NCBI GenBank assembly: GCA_041690695.1
Contig: JBEPVZ010000020.1
Location: forward strand, 1 to 21,963
From: JBEPVZ01 sp041690695
GTDB taxonomy: Bacteria > Patescibacteriota > Microgenomatia > Daviesbacterales > UBA10151
Direction of reading: 5' to 3'
DNA length: 21,963 nt
Part shown: piece after piece, positions 7,054 to 15,237 of the stretch
How the letters are laid out: every line of letters begins with the position of its first letter
How positions within the stretch are numbered: position 1 is the first letter of the stretch
Made by a program: the position numbers and the translations under genes
The notes under the pieces: model-generated
Told to the model about the DNA's origin: nothing
Database searches by the model: none
What the model saw: the letters and a program-made list of their open reading frames with translations, nothing else

Positions 7054-7061
7054 GTGACCCT

Positions 7062-9089
7062 ATGCCAGATTCAAATCCATACGGTGCTAAAGAGATCCAA
7101 GTTTTAGAAGGTTTAGAGCCAGTTCGTAAACGCCCAGGAATGTATATCGGTTCAACCGACGAGCGGGGGCTATGGGTCATGATCAAAGAGATCATCGATA
7201 ACTCAGTTGACGAAGCTCTGGCTGGGCGATGTTCAAATGTTTGGATTGATCTTCATAAAGATGACTACGTCACCATTACTGATGATGGTTTTGGAATTCC
7301 GTGGGAAGAGCATCCTAAGTTAAAAAAGAGTGCTCTTGAAGTCGCGATGACTGTTTTACATGCCGGTGGTAAGTTTGGTGAAGGAGCTTACAAAGTTTCC
7401 GGGGGTCTCCACGGAGTTGGAGCTTCAGCCGTTAACGCTTTATCCGAATATATGCGGGTTGAAACTCGTCGAGGTGGCAAAACTTTTGGTCAAGAATATC
7501 ATCAGGGCCAACCGAAAGCGGATGTTGCCGAGATAAAAAAATCCGAAGACGCTAGCTTGCCATTTAAATACTATTTTGATTGGAATACTAAATCGGGAGT
7601 TAGAACAACTTTTAAAGCCGATAGTACGATCATGACGACCATCGAACATAAGTTCGAGACCGTTTTAAGACAAGTTAAGAATCGGGCATATTTAGTAGCT
7701 GGACTGGCTTTTCATCTGTACGACGAACGTGAAGATCGTGAAGTTCATTACTATTTTGATTCGGGAATTATCGCTTTAGTTAAACACATTAATAAGAATA
7801 AAGAGGTCGTAAATAGTGCTCCGATCTATATCCATAAGAGTATTAATGAAGTTGATGTTGAAGTCGGCCTTCAATACACCGATTCTATTGCTCAAAATAT
7901 TGAATCTTACGCCAATGTTCAATCAACGGGCGATGGTGGAACTCATTTAACTGGTTTTAAAACCGCTCTCACTCGGTCAGTTAATGATTATGCCCGTAAA
8001 AATGGTTATCTGAAAGAAAAAGAAGATAACTTAACAGGCGATGATACGCTCGAAGGCTTAACAGCCGTTATTGCCATTAAAATGGATTCTGAGCAACTTC
8101 AATTTGAATCCCAAACCAAAGATAAGCTCGGTAATGCTGAAGTGGCACCAATCGTCTCTCAAGCCACAAAAGAAGGCTTAGATACATATTTTGAGGAAAA
8201 TCCATCTGAAGCCAGACGAATTATTGAAAAAGTCTTAATTGCCTCACGAGCCCGGATGGCGGCTCGAGCCGCCAAAGAAGCAGTCCTACGAAAAGGGGCT
8301 TTAGAAGGAGCTAACCTACCTGGTAAGCTTATGGATTGCCAAGAAAAAGATCCAGCAAATTCGGAGCTTTATTTAGTTGAGGGAGAGAGCGCAGGTGGTA
8401 CCGCCGGACAGGGCAGAGATCGCAAAACTCAAGCCATCTTAAAGCTTAAGGGTAAAATTTTAAATACCGAGCGAGCTAGACTTGATAAAGTTTTAGAGTT
8501 TGAAGAGATTAAAAATTTAATTATCGCTTTAGGAACAGGTATTGGCGACAATATTTCATACGATAAAGTCCGTTATCACCGAATTATTATTATGACTGAT
8601 GCCGACGTTGATGGCTCACATATCCGAACTCTTTTATTAACCTTCTTCTTCCGTTATCTCCCAGAGTTAATAACTCGTGGTCATATTTATATTGCTCAAC
8701 CACCACTTTACAAAGTCACGCGAGGTAAAGAGGTCAATTACGCCTATACAGATCAGCAATTAGATGTCTTGTTAAAAGGAACCTCGCTTAAAGCCGTTGA
8801 AGAAGCGACTCCAGTACTAGATCTGGTTGAAGGTGAAGAAGTCGCACCATCAGCTGCCACTAAAAAAACCCCGGGTATTTATATTCAGCGATATAAAGGA
8901 CTTGGAGAGATGAACAAAGATCAGCTTTGGGAAACCACCATGGATCCTGATGCTCGAATTTTAAAATTAGTTAAGGTTGAAGATGCAACAATAGCCGATG
9001 AAACTTTTACGATGTTAATGGGGGACGAGGTCCCTCCTCGCAAGCGCTTCATCCAAACTCATGCTAAACAAGCAATCTTAGACGTTTAA
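7062..9089 (+). CDS. gyrB: DNA gyrase subunit B
   Basis: 675 residues, the ATPase subunit that with GyrA (12467-15040) introduces negative supercoils. The GHKL ATPase has catalytic Glu43 and Asn47 (KEIIDNSVDEA), DDGFGIP (74-80) and the GGLHGVGASAVNALSE lid (114-129). The transducer has the QTKDKLGN loop. The TOPRIM domain has Glu440 in VEGESAGG, and Asp513/Asp515/Asp517 in MTDADVDG. The C-terminal YKGLGEMN segment is present. The position after EG, Asp426 in E. coli, is Glu442 here. The ATG at 7062 was chosen because the GTG at 7044 would lie upstream of, and overlap, the promoter-like -10 box, and because homologues begin near the PYGAKEIQVLEG segment. The gene is convergent with the DUF218 gene, with a 3-base gap. 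GyrB is preferred over ParE because a GyrA with a GyrA box is encoded nearby. Confidence 0.97.
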   Translation: MPDSNPYGAKEIQVLEGLEPVRKRPGMYIGSTDERGLWVMIKEIIDNSVDEALAGRCSNVWIDLHKDDYVTITDDGFGIPWEEHPKLKKSALEVAMTVLHAGGKFGEGAYKVSGGLHGVGASAVNALSEYMRVETRRGGKTFGQEYHQGQPKADVAEIKKSEDASLPFKYYFDWNTKSGVRTTFKADSTIMTTIEHKFETVLRQVKNRAYLVAGLAFHLYDEREDREVHYYFDSGIIALVKHINKNKEVVNSAPIYIHKSINEVDVEVGLQYTDSIAQNIESYANVQSTGDGGTHLTGFKTALTRSVNDYARKNGYLKEKEDNLTGDDTLEGLTAVIAIKMDSEQLQFESQTKDKLGNAEVAPIVSQATKEGLDTYFEENPSEARRIIEKVLIASRARMAARAAKEAVLRKGALEGANLPGKLMDCQEKDPANSELYLVEGESAGGTAGQGRDRKTQAILKLKGKILNTERARLDKVLEFEEIKNLIIALGTGIGDNISYDKVRYHRIIIMTDADVDGSHIRTLLLTFFFRYLPELITRGHIYIAQPPLYKVTRGKEVNYAYTDQQLDVLLKGTSLKAVEEATPVLDLVEGEEVAPSAATKKTPGIYIQRYKGLGEMNKDQLWETTMDPDARILKLVKVEDATIADETFTMLMGDEVPPRKRFIQTHAKQAILDV

Positions 9090-9092
9090 AAT

Positions 9093-9746
9093 CTATCGGC
9101 AATTATTATAAATTTTACCTAATCTTTCACTTGCTTGCCAAACTTGGTCTGGAATATCCTGAGGGATAAGGTGCCCTCGTTTACCATATTCATCGAGTCT
9201 TGGGAGTTCACCTCTCATGCTCGGTATTAACCTCTCCCAAGGAGTGTTAAATTCCGCAAATTCATCTAAAGTATGGGTTAGACAAGCCGTAATAATTGTA
9301 AATTCTAATCCTAAATCTTGAACTGCTTTATCTGCTGTAGCTGCGTTTCGTTTGCATGCCCAAGGTAGGGGAACAGTAATAATCGTAGCCTCCTTTTTTT
9401 TAGTTCTTTTGACAAAGAGGTTAAAACTATTCATAAAGTTTTCTCTAGTATTACGAGACTCTGATTCTAGTAATATCCACTCTGGACGAATACCATTTAA
9501 AATAGCAATTTCCTGAAATACTTCAGCTTCAGTCTTTGCCCAATCTTTTGTCATCACCCCACGATTACCGCTACAAATTAACCACTGACTAAATAGTCGA
9601 CTTATGCGAGCTCCTCGAAGGGCAGTCTGCTTTGATGAACTACCATGTACTAAGGTAGCATCAGCAGATTTAAGGGGATCTTCTACGCGTAAGAATTGCC
9701 ACAAAACCTCACTATCAGCTCTCATTTCAGGTGTAAGTTCAATCAT
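9093..9746 (-). CDS. DUF218 / YdcF-like family protein
   Basis: 217 residues from the ATG at 9746. Diagnostic segments are VHGSSS (about residues 34-39), ICSGNRG (about 57-63), then TEAEVFQEIAILNGI followed by ILLESESRNTRENF, the core of the DUF218 fold seen in YdcF, SanA and ElyC. It has no membrane anchor or signal peptide, so it resembles cytoplasmic YdcF (reported to bind S-adenosylmethionine in E. coli) more than the envelope forms. The exact reaction is unknown. A start at 9803 is open but would overlap murC, and the sequence between matches no family. An extended -10 box sits 12 bases before the 9746 ATG, which supports the shorter form. It lies divergent from murC and convergent with gyrB. 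A role in envelope metabolism is only a guess from the neighbour. Confidence 0.85.
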   Translation of the reverse strand: MIELTPEMRADSEVLWQFLRVEDPLKSADATLVHGSSSKQTALRGARISRLFSQWLICSGNRGVMTKDWAKTEAEVFQEIAILNGIRPEWILLESESRNTRENFMNSFNLFVKRTKKKEATIITVPLPWACKRNAATADKAVQDLGLEFTIITACLTHTLDEFAEFNTPWERLIPSMRGELPRLDEYGKRGHLIPQDIPDQVWQASERLGKIYNNCR

Positions 9747-9751
9747 ACAAG

Positions 9752-9779
9752 TTGGCGAATTATAACAAAATGGTAAAAT
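9752..9779 (+). promoter_or_regulatory. Candidate murC-murD promoter
   Basis: TTGGCG (9752-9757), 16-base spacer, TAAAAT (9774-9779) with TGG in front as an extended -10. The murC ATG (9789) follows after 9 bases without a Shine-Dalgarno sequence, so the transcript would be leaderless or nearly so. Confidence 0.55.
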
Positions 9780-9788
9780 GATATCCAA
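9759..9788 (-). promoter_or_regulatory. Candidate promoter of the DUF218 gene
   Basis: On the minus strand TTGGAT (9788-9783), an 18-base spacer, and TATAAT (9764-9759) with TGT before it, a perfect extended -10. The ATG at 9746 is 12 bases further on. This promoter lies almost exactly on top of the oppositely directed murC promoter, so RNA polymerase could occupy only one at a time. Confidence 0.6.
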
Positions 9789-11078
9789 ATGAAACATATT
9801 CACTTTTTAGGAATCGGGGGGAGTGGAGGATCAGCCATCGCTGCCATCGCCCAGTCTCAAGGTTATAAAGTCTCAGGTTGCGACAAAAATCCTTTTAACG
9901 AATTTACTAAACCTTTTGACAAGGAGGTTTTATTTGAAGGACATTCGCCGGATCATTTAAACAATATTGATATCTTAGCCGTCACCCCAGCCATCTTTTC
10001 ACTTGATCCCAATAATCCCGAGCTGGTTGAAGCCAAAAAGTTGGGAATTCCAGTGATGACCTGGCAAGAGTTTATGGGCAAGTATCTTGAACAAGATAAA
10101 TTTGTCATCGCCATCTCAGGTACTCATGGCAAATCAACCACCACCGCTATGATCGGACAAATGCTTGAAGATGCTGGACTTGATCCAACGGTTGAACTCG
10201 GAGCGATCGTTCCAAAATGGGGAAGTAACTACCGAATTGGTCGATCAAAATATTTTGTAACTGAAGCTGATGAATTTAATAATAACTTTTTAGTTAGCCA
10301 TCCCAATATTACAGTCGTCACTAATATCGATTGGGATCATCCTGAGTTTTTTAAAACAGTTGAAGAATATCAAAGTAGTTTTAGAAAGTTTTTAAATCAA
10401 ACGAGTGACGCGATTGTCGCTAATATTCACGATCCAGGTATTAGTCAGGTTTTAAAAGAGGTCATGAAAGATCAAAAAATCACCTGCTTTGATTATTCCA
10501 AATCAGATTTTAAACTAAACCTTCAAGTTATTGGTGATTATAACCATTTAAATGCTCAAGCCGCCTGCCAGGTCGGGACAATTTTAGGAATTGAAGCTTC
10601 AACTATTCAGAAAAGCTTAAATAGTTATATGGGCCTTGGTAAAAGGATGGAGAAGTTAGGCCAGTATCAAGGGGGGACCTTTTATAGTGATTTTGGGCAT
10701 CATCCCACTGAAGTCAAAGTAACGATAGAAGCTGTTCGTCAAAACTATCCTAATTCAAAGATCTGGTTAGTATTTCAACCCCATATGTTTTCAAGAACCC
10801 ATGCTCTTTTTACTAATTTCGTCAAAGTCTTTAAAGAGCTTCCAGTTGATCAAATCTTTATTAGCGATATTTACCCAAGCCGGGAAGTAGATACTGGGCT
10901 CGTCAATTCAAGACAATTAGTTGAGGCGATTAATAAACCATCCGTAAAATATATGCCTGATTCGCAAGAGATTAGTCAAATCATTAAACAACAGGTCGGG
11001 GAGGGGGATATTGTGGTTTTCCAGGGAGCTACAGATATTGATAAAATTGGAAAGGAATTGATTAATGAATATCGATGA
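9789..11078 (+). CDS. murC: UDP-N-acetylmuramate--L-alanine ligase MurC
   Basis: 429 residues, a Mur ligase that adds L-Ala to UDP-MurNAc in the cytoplasm, the first peptide step of peptidoglycan synthesis. The N-terminal Rossmann domain begins with HFLGIGGSGGSAIA (5-18). The ATP P-loop is GTHGKSTT (111-118), the metal/substrate segment is EADEFNNNFL (159-168), followed by NIDWDHPEFF (179-188) and FGHHPTE in the C-terminal domain. The GTHGKS loop and the FGHHPTE segment distinguish MurC from MurD/E/F. Mpl, which shares these, is usually longer. At 429 residues it is slightly short for MurC but has all domains. It overlaps murD by 14 bases and so forms an operon with it. A peptidoglycan wall is therefore expected. 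Confidence 0.95.
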   Translation: MKHIHFLGIGGSGGSAIAAIAQSQGYKVSGCDKNPFNEFTKPFDKEVLFEGHSPDHLNNIDILAVTPAIFSLDPNNPELVEAKKLGIPVMTWQEFMGKYLEQDKFVIAISGTHGKSTTTAMIGQMLEDAGLDPTVELGAIVPKWGSNYRIGRSKYFVTEADEFNNNFLVSHPNITVVTNIDWDHPEFFKTVEEYQSSFRKFLNQTSDAIVANIHDPGISQVLKEVMKDQKITCFDYSKSDFKLNLQVIGDYNHLNAQAACQVGTILGIEASTIQKSLNSYMGLGKRMEKLGQYQGGTFYSDFGHHPTEVKVTIEAVRQNYPNSKIWLVFQPHMFSRTHALFTNFVKVFKELPVDQIFISDIYPSREVDTGLVNSRQLVEAINKPSVKYMPDSQEISQIIKQQVGEGDIVVFQGATDIDKIGKELINEYR

Positions 11079-12387
11079 TAGATTTAAAAATAAAAAAGTT
11101 TTAATTTTAGGACTCGGTCTAAACGATGGGGGAGTTGGAGCAGCCAGGTTTTTTGCAGTTAATGGAGCTGAAGTTTTAGTAACTGATTTAAGGACTGAAC
11201 AGGAACTCGAACCATCTTTAGAAAAACTTAACCAATTTCCAGATATTAAATACCACTTAGGGAGCCACACCAATGAGGATATTGACTGGGCAGATCTAAT
11301 TATCCGAAATCCAGCCATTCGACCGAACAATCCTTATCTACTTTATGCTAAAGAGCAAGCTAAACAGATTGAGATGGATTTAGGCATCTTTTTTGAGTTT
11401 GTTAAACCAACTCAGGTCATCGGAGTCACTGGCACCAAAGGCAAATCGACCACTGCTAGCCTAATTTATGAGCTCCTTAAAGATCGCAATCATCCCGTTA
11501 TTTTTGCCGGTAATATTGGTAAAAGTCTGCTCGATTCGATTAGCGCGATTACACCTGAAAGTATGGTCATTTTAGAATTATCGAGTTTCCAACTTCAAGT
11601 TTGTCATGATAAAAAGATTTCACCTCAAACGGCCCTAATCACCAACATTTATCCTGATCATTTAAATTACCACTCTTCGATGGAGGAGTATATCGAGATG
11701 AAACGATCAATTATCGAATTTCAAGATTCAAATGGTCAAGTTTTCTTCAGAAAAGGTGACGAGGTTACAGATACAGATCAATTTAAAAACAACTTAGGAG
11801 GCCACATTAATTTATTTTCAGCCACAGATCTACCTGAGGACTTTAAACCCGAGTTGATTGGGGAACATAACTTAGAAAACATCGCAGGTGCAATTGCAGT
11901 AGCAGATTCGTTCGGTGTGCCAAAGGAGAGTGCCTTAGAGATTGCGAAAAATTTTAAAGGGGTTGAGTTTAGGTTGGAATTAATTAAAGAGTGGATGGGA
12001 ATTAGAATTTATAATGACACCACCTCTTCAAATCCCCAAGCAACATTGGCATCACTTAAGATTTTGCCTAATTCTATTGTGATTGTCGGAGGGATGAATA
12101 AAGGTATGCCATATCAAGAACTGGCAGAAGCTCTTGATAAAACAGCTAAAACCGTCTTTTTCTTTGAAGGAGATATGGTTGAGGAGGTTAAAAATTTAAT
12201 GACTCAAAAGGATAAGCAACGGGGCACTTATAATAACTTTGAGCTGTTGGCAGAAGATATAAAAGCCATAGCCCGGGAAAGGGATATTATTTTATTTTCT
12301 CCAGCCGCAACCTCTTTTAACCTCTTTAAAAATGAGTTTGACCGCGGCAGACAGTTTAATGAAGCTATCGCCAAAGTCTTTAAATGA
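11065..12387 (+). CDS. murD: UDP-N-acetylmuramoylalanine--D-glutamate ligase MurD
   Basis: 440 residues, adding D-Glu to UDP-MurNAc-L-Ala. The nucleotide-sugar binding N-terminal domain starts at KKVLILGLG (10-18). The P-loop is GTKGKST (123-129). GNIG (149-152), ELSSFQL (171-177) and NIYPDHLNYH follow as in MurD, and the C-terminal domain has NDTTSSNP and FSPAATSFNLF. It overlaps the end of murC, and a strong GGAAAGGA (11049-11056) lies 8 bases before its ATG inside murC, so it has a normal ribosome binding site, unlike the first genes of the operons here. The stop is TGA. It is followed by 79 bases containing the gyrA promoter and a short hairpin. Confidence 0.96.
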   Translation: MNIDDRFKNKKVLILGLGLNDGGVGAARFFAVNGAEVLVTDLRTEQELEPSLEKLNQFPDIKYHLGSHTNEDIDWADLIIRNPAIRPNNPYLLYAKEQAKQIEMDLGIFFEFVKPTQVIGVTGTKGKSTTASLIYELLKDRNHPVIFAGNIGKSLLDSISAITPESMVILELSSFQLQVCHDKKISPQTALITNIYPDHLNYHSSMEEYIEMKRSIIEFQDSNGQVFFRKGDEVTDTDQFKNNLGGHINLFSATDLPEDFKPELIGEHNLENIAGAIAVADSFGVPKESALEIAKNFKGVEFRLELIKEWMGIRIYNDTTSSNPQATLASLKILPNSIVIVGGMNKGMPYQELAEALDKTAKTVFFFEGDMVEEVKNLMTQKDKQRGTYNNFELLAEDIKAIARERDIILFSPAATSFNLFKNEFDRGRQFNEAIAKVFK

Positions 12388-12400
12388 GTAGACCCCACCC

Positions 12401-12429
12401 TTGCTAACCAAGCTCAAATCATGCATAAT
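12401..12429 (+). promoter_or_regulatory. Candidate gyrA promoter
   Basis: TTGCTA (12401-12406), exact 17-base spacer, CATAAT (12424-12429). The start site would be near 12436, giving a leader of about 30 bases for gyrA. The -35 box with its CTTGCT flank is shared with the gyrB promoter at 7025. Confidence 0.65.
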
Positions 12430-12435
12430 AGTTTA

Positions 12436-12455
12436 GACCGCAAGGTCGTTTTTTT
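12436..12455 (+). terminator. GNRA-loop hairpin plus T7 between murD and gyrA
   Basis: GACC-GCAA-GGTC (12436-12447) forms a four-pair stem with a GNRA tetraloop, one base later followed by seven T (12449-12455). It has the shape of a weak intrinsic terminator. It lies downstream of murD, but also just downstream of the gyrA -10 box, at or just after the predicted start site. It could therefore end murD transcripts, attenuate gyrA, or both. The stem is short, so strength is uncertain. Confidence 0.5.
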
Positions 12456-12466
12456 AAGGTTTTTTT

Positions 12467-15040
12467 ATGGCAAATATTGGTAAAGTCGAAGACATCTCAC
12501 TGGTTGCAGAAATTCAAAAATCCTACCTCGATTACGCCATGTCGGTTATCGTATCCCGCGCACTTCCTGACGTTCGAGATGGTTTAAAACCGGTCCAAAG
12601 GCGAATTATCTATGCTATGCAGCAACAGAATCTGCATCACACCTCTCGCTACCAAAAAAGCGCAGCCGTGGTTGGAGAAGTTTTAAAGAACTACCATCCT
12701 CATGGGGACGTGGCAGTTTATGACGCCATGGTCCGAATGGCTCAAGATTTTTCACTCAGATATCCGCTAGTTGATGGTCAAGGTAACTTCGGCTCGGTCG
12801 ATGGTGATTCACCAGCCGCGATGCGTTATACCGAAGCCCGACTATCAGCTATTGCCGATGAATTGTTACGAGATATTAATAAAGATACGGTTGACTGGGT
12901 TGATAACTATTCTGGAACAACTAAAGAACCAACTCTTTTACCAACCACCATCCCGAATTTACTTTTAAATGGGGCCTCCGGTATTGCCGTCGGAATGGCC
13001 ACTCAAATTCCACCTCATAACTTAGGCGAGCTGACCGATGCCTTAATTCATATGATTGATCATCCGTTAATTCGGGAGGTTGACCCAAATGCCGCTCCGA
13101 AAGATCCCTCAGCTCCCGTTCCAAGCTCATACGAATCGGCGGACGCTTTTAGAAGTGACGTTTCGGTTGAGGAATTAATGAAGTTTATCAAAGGGCCAGA
13201 TTTTCCAACTGGTGGTTCAATTTATGACTATACTGAGATCTTAGCCGCTTATGCAACCGGTCGAGGTAGAGTGGTAATGAAAGCTAAAGCTGAGATTGAA
13301 GAAACTAAAAACGGTCGGTTTGATATTATCGTCACAGAAATTCCTTTCCAAATCAATAAAGCCGTTTTAATCGCCCGAATTGCCGATTTAGTCAAAGACA
13401 AGAAGATTGATGGTATTTCCGATTTAAGAGATGAGTCAGATCGTAAAGGGATGCGAATTGTGGTTGAGCTAAAACGAGATGCCAAACCTCAATCAGTTTT
13501 AAATAATCTTTATAAACAAACCGCCATGCAATCGGTCTTTAACGTTAACATGGTGGCCTTGTCAGATGGGGTACCACATCTCATGAACTTAAAAAGAATC
13601 TTAGAAGAGTTTGTTCACCATCGCCAGGTTGTAATTGACCGTCGAACTCGTTTTGAGCTGGCTGAAGCTCGAGCTCGCGAACATATCTTAGAAGGTTTAA
13701 AGATTGCGGTTGATAATATTGATGAGGTTATCAAGACTATTCGCGAAAGCAAAGATGCCGACACGGCTCGTGGCAGCTTAATGAGTAAATTTAAATTAAG
13801 TGAGCTCCAAGCCACCGCAATCTTGGATATGCAGCTTCGTCGTTTGGCCGCGCTTGAGCGGCAGAAGATTGAAGAGGAACTTAAGATGATTCGTGAGCTG
13901 ATTAGCTATTTAGTTGATCTTTTAGCTCATCCCGAAAAGGTTTTAAAAGTTATCAAGGAAGAATTAGCTAAAAACCGTGACCGCTATGCCGACGATCGTA
14001 AAACTAAAGTTTATAAACAAAAAGTTGGCGAGTTTTCAGAAGAAGATTTAGTGGCTGATGAACGAACCGTGGTCACAATTACCATGGGAGGCTATGTTAA
14101 ACGCCAATCACCAACTTCATTTAAAACTCAAGGTCGGGGAGGCAAGGGTATTTCCGGTATTACCACCAAGGATGAGGACGCGGTTAGCCATATCTTTTAC
14201 CCAAAAACTTTGGATAATTTATTGTTCTTTACCGATCTAGGACGTGTTTTTCAAATTAAAGTTTGGGAAATTCCAGAAACTTCTCGCACCGCGCGGGGAC
14301 AAGCGATCGTTAATTTAATTAATATTGATTCTGGCGAAAAAATTACCGCAATCTTAACTCGCCGAACCAATGATACTCAAAAATTCTTATTTATGGGTAC
14401 AAAACAGGGTAGCGTCAAGAAAACCCCCATCGAGGAATATGCCAATATCCGTAAAAATGGCTTGATTTCTATTAAACTTGATTCAACTGATGTTCTTTCC
14501 TGGGTTGTCCCAACCACCGGTTCAAATGATGTTATCTTAGTCTCAAGAGATGGACAGTCGATTCGTTTCCCAGAATCTCAAGTTAAACCAACTCATCGCG
14601 ACACCTCTGGCGTTCGAGGTATTAAGCTTGATTCAGCAGACCAGGTGGTATCAATGAACTTAGTCCATGATGACAACGCCGGACTTTTAGTGGTTATGGA
14701 AAATGGCTTAGGTAAAAAGACTAAAGTTGCAGCCTGGAAACGCCAGACGAGGGGAGGAGTTGGTATCAAAGCCGCCCAAATTACTTCTAAAACCGGGAAG
14801 ATCGTGACCGCCCAAATCGTTGATGACAACAATGATACTTTAGTGCTAACCTCAACTAAGGGACAATTAATTAACTTAGCCGTTAAAGACGTCCCGATGT
14901 TACAACGTCAAACTCAAGGAGTGATCTTAATGAGGGTTAAAGCTCAAGAGAAAATTGTGGCCGCAGCGATTGTGACATCCCAAGACGATTTGCCGATCGA
15001 AAAGTCAGAGCGATCGGACAAGACCGAATCAAATGCCTAA
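12467..15040 (+). CDS. gyrA: DNA gyrase subunit A
   Basis: 857 residues, the DNA-breaking subunit. The catalytic tyrosine is Tyr121 in MRYTEAR. The quinolone-determining region is present (KSAAVVGEVLKNYHPHGD, 64-81), but the residue matching E. coli Ser83 is Val82, while Asp87 is kept as Asp86. An insertion of about 30 residues rich in Pro, Ser and Ala lies at 201-231 compared with E. coli. The C-terminal beta-pinwheel has a GyrA box QGRGGKG (555-561), a variant of QRRGGKG, which marks gyrase over topoisomerase IV. The start has TAAGG (12455-12459) 7 bases upstream, a usable ribosome binding site. The 3' end overlaps the next gene by 8 bases. No parC or parE is seen here. Confidence 0.97.
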   Translation: MANIGKVEDISLVAEIQKSYLDYAMSVIVSRALPDVRDGLKPVQRRIIYAMQQQNLHHTSRYQKSAAVVGEVLKNYHPHGDVAVYDAMVRMAQDFSLRYPLVDGQGNFGSVDGDSPAAMRYTEARLSAIADELLRDINKDTVDWVDNYSGTTKEPTLLPTTIPNLLLNGASGIAVGMATQIPPHNLGELTDALIHMIDHPLIREVDPNAAPKDPSAPVPSSYESADAFRSDVSVEELMKFIKGPDFPTGGSIYDYTEILAAYATGRGRVVMKAKAEIEETKNGRFDIIVTEIPFQINKAVLIARIADLVKDKKIDGISDLRDESDRKGMRIVVELKRDAKPQSVLNNLYKQTAMQSVFNVNMVALSDGVPHLMNLKRILEEFVHHRQVVIDRRTRFELAEARAREHILEGLKIAVDNIDEVIKTIRESKDADTARGSLMSKFKLSELQATAILDMQLRRLAALERQKIEEELKMIRELISYLVDLLAHPEKVLKVIKEELAKNRDRYADDRKTKVYKQKVGEFSEEDLVADERTVVTITMGGYVKRQSPTSFKTQGRGGKGISGITTKDEDAVSHIFYPKTLDNLLFFTDLGRVFQIKVWEIPETSRTARGQAIVNLINIDSGEKITAILTRRTNDTQKFLFMGTKQGSVKKTPIEEYANIRKNGLISIKLDSTDVLSWVVPTTGSNDVILVSRDGQSIRFPESQVKPTHRDTSGVRGIKLDSADQVVSMNLVHDDNAGLLVVMENGLGKKTKVAAWKRQTRGGVGIKAAQITSKTGKIVTAQIVDDNNDTLVLTSTKGQLINLAVKDVPMLQRQTQGVILMRVKAQEKIVAAAIVTSQDDLPIEKSERSDKTESNA

Positions 15041-15236
15041 AAAGTTTTCTACATATTTTATTGCCTATTTAATCCTCGGTCTAATCTTTGCAATTGGCTT
15101 TGCACTATTTTATCGCTGGTCACCACTGTCCTACTTAAGTCCGGGATTTTATGGAGTAGTCTTAACCTGGCCTTATCAAGCGATCGGCTTTACTCATGAT
15201 CTGATGTATTATGGCTTAGCTGGTCGACCAATCTAA
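15033..15236 (+). CDS. Small membrane protein of unknown function
   Basis: 67 residues. One clear membrane segment (about 8-27) follows a basic N-terminus (MPKK), predicting N-terminus in the cytoplasm. A second weakly hydrophobic, aromatic stretch (about 37-52) may lie on or in the membrane. I recognise no family. Its ATG overlaps the gyrA stop by 8 bases, suggesting translational coupling, and its stop is one base before the nfo start. That packing, together with clean hydrophobic structure, is the main reason to believe it is a real gene. Confidence 0.65.
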   Translation: MPKKFSTYFIAYLILGLIFAIGFALFYRWSPLSYLSPGFYGVVLTWPYQAIGFTHDLMYYGLAGRPI

Positions 15237-15237
15237 A

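Noticed and set aside
7044..7061. GTG start for gyrB
   Set aside because: It would overlap the -10 box at 7048-7053, and the ATG at 7062 matches the usual beginning of GyrB.
9747..9803. Longer start of the DUF218 protein
   Set aside because: It would overlap murC and both promoters, and the additional 19 residues are not part of the family.
11076..12387. Possible UGA recoding as in Gracilibacteria or SR1
   Set aside because: TGA ends murC and murD at the expected family lengths, and no in-frame TGA interrupts any of the genes read.
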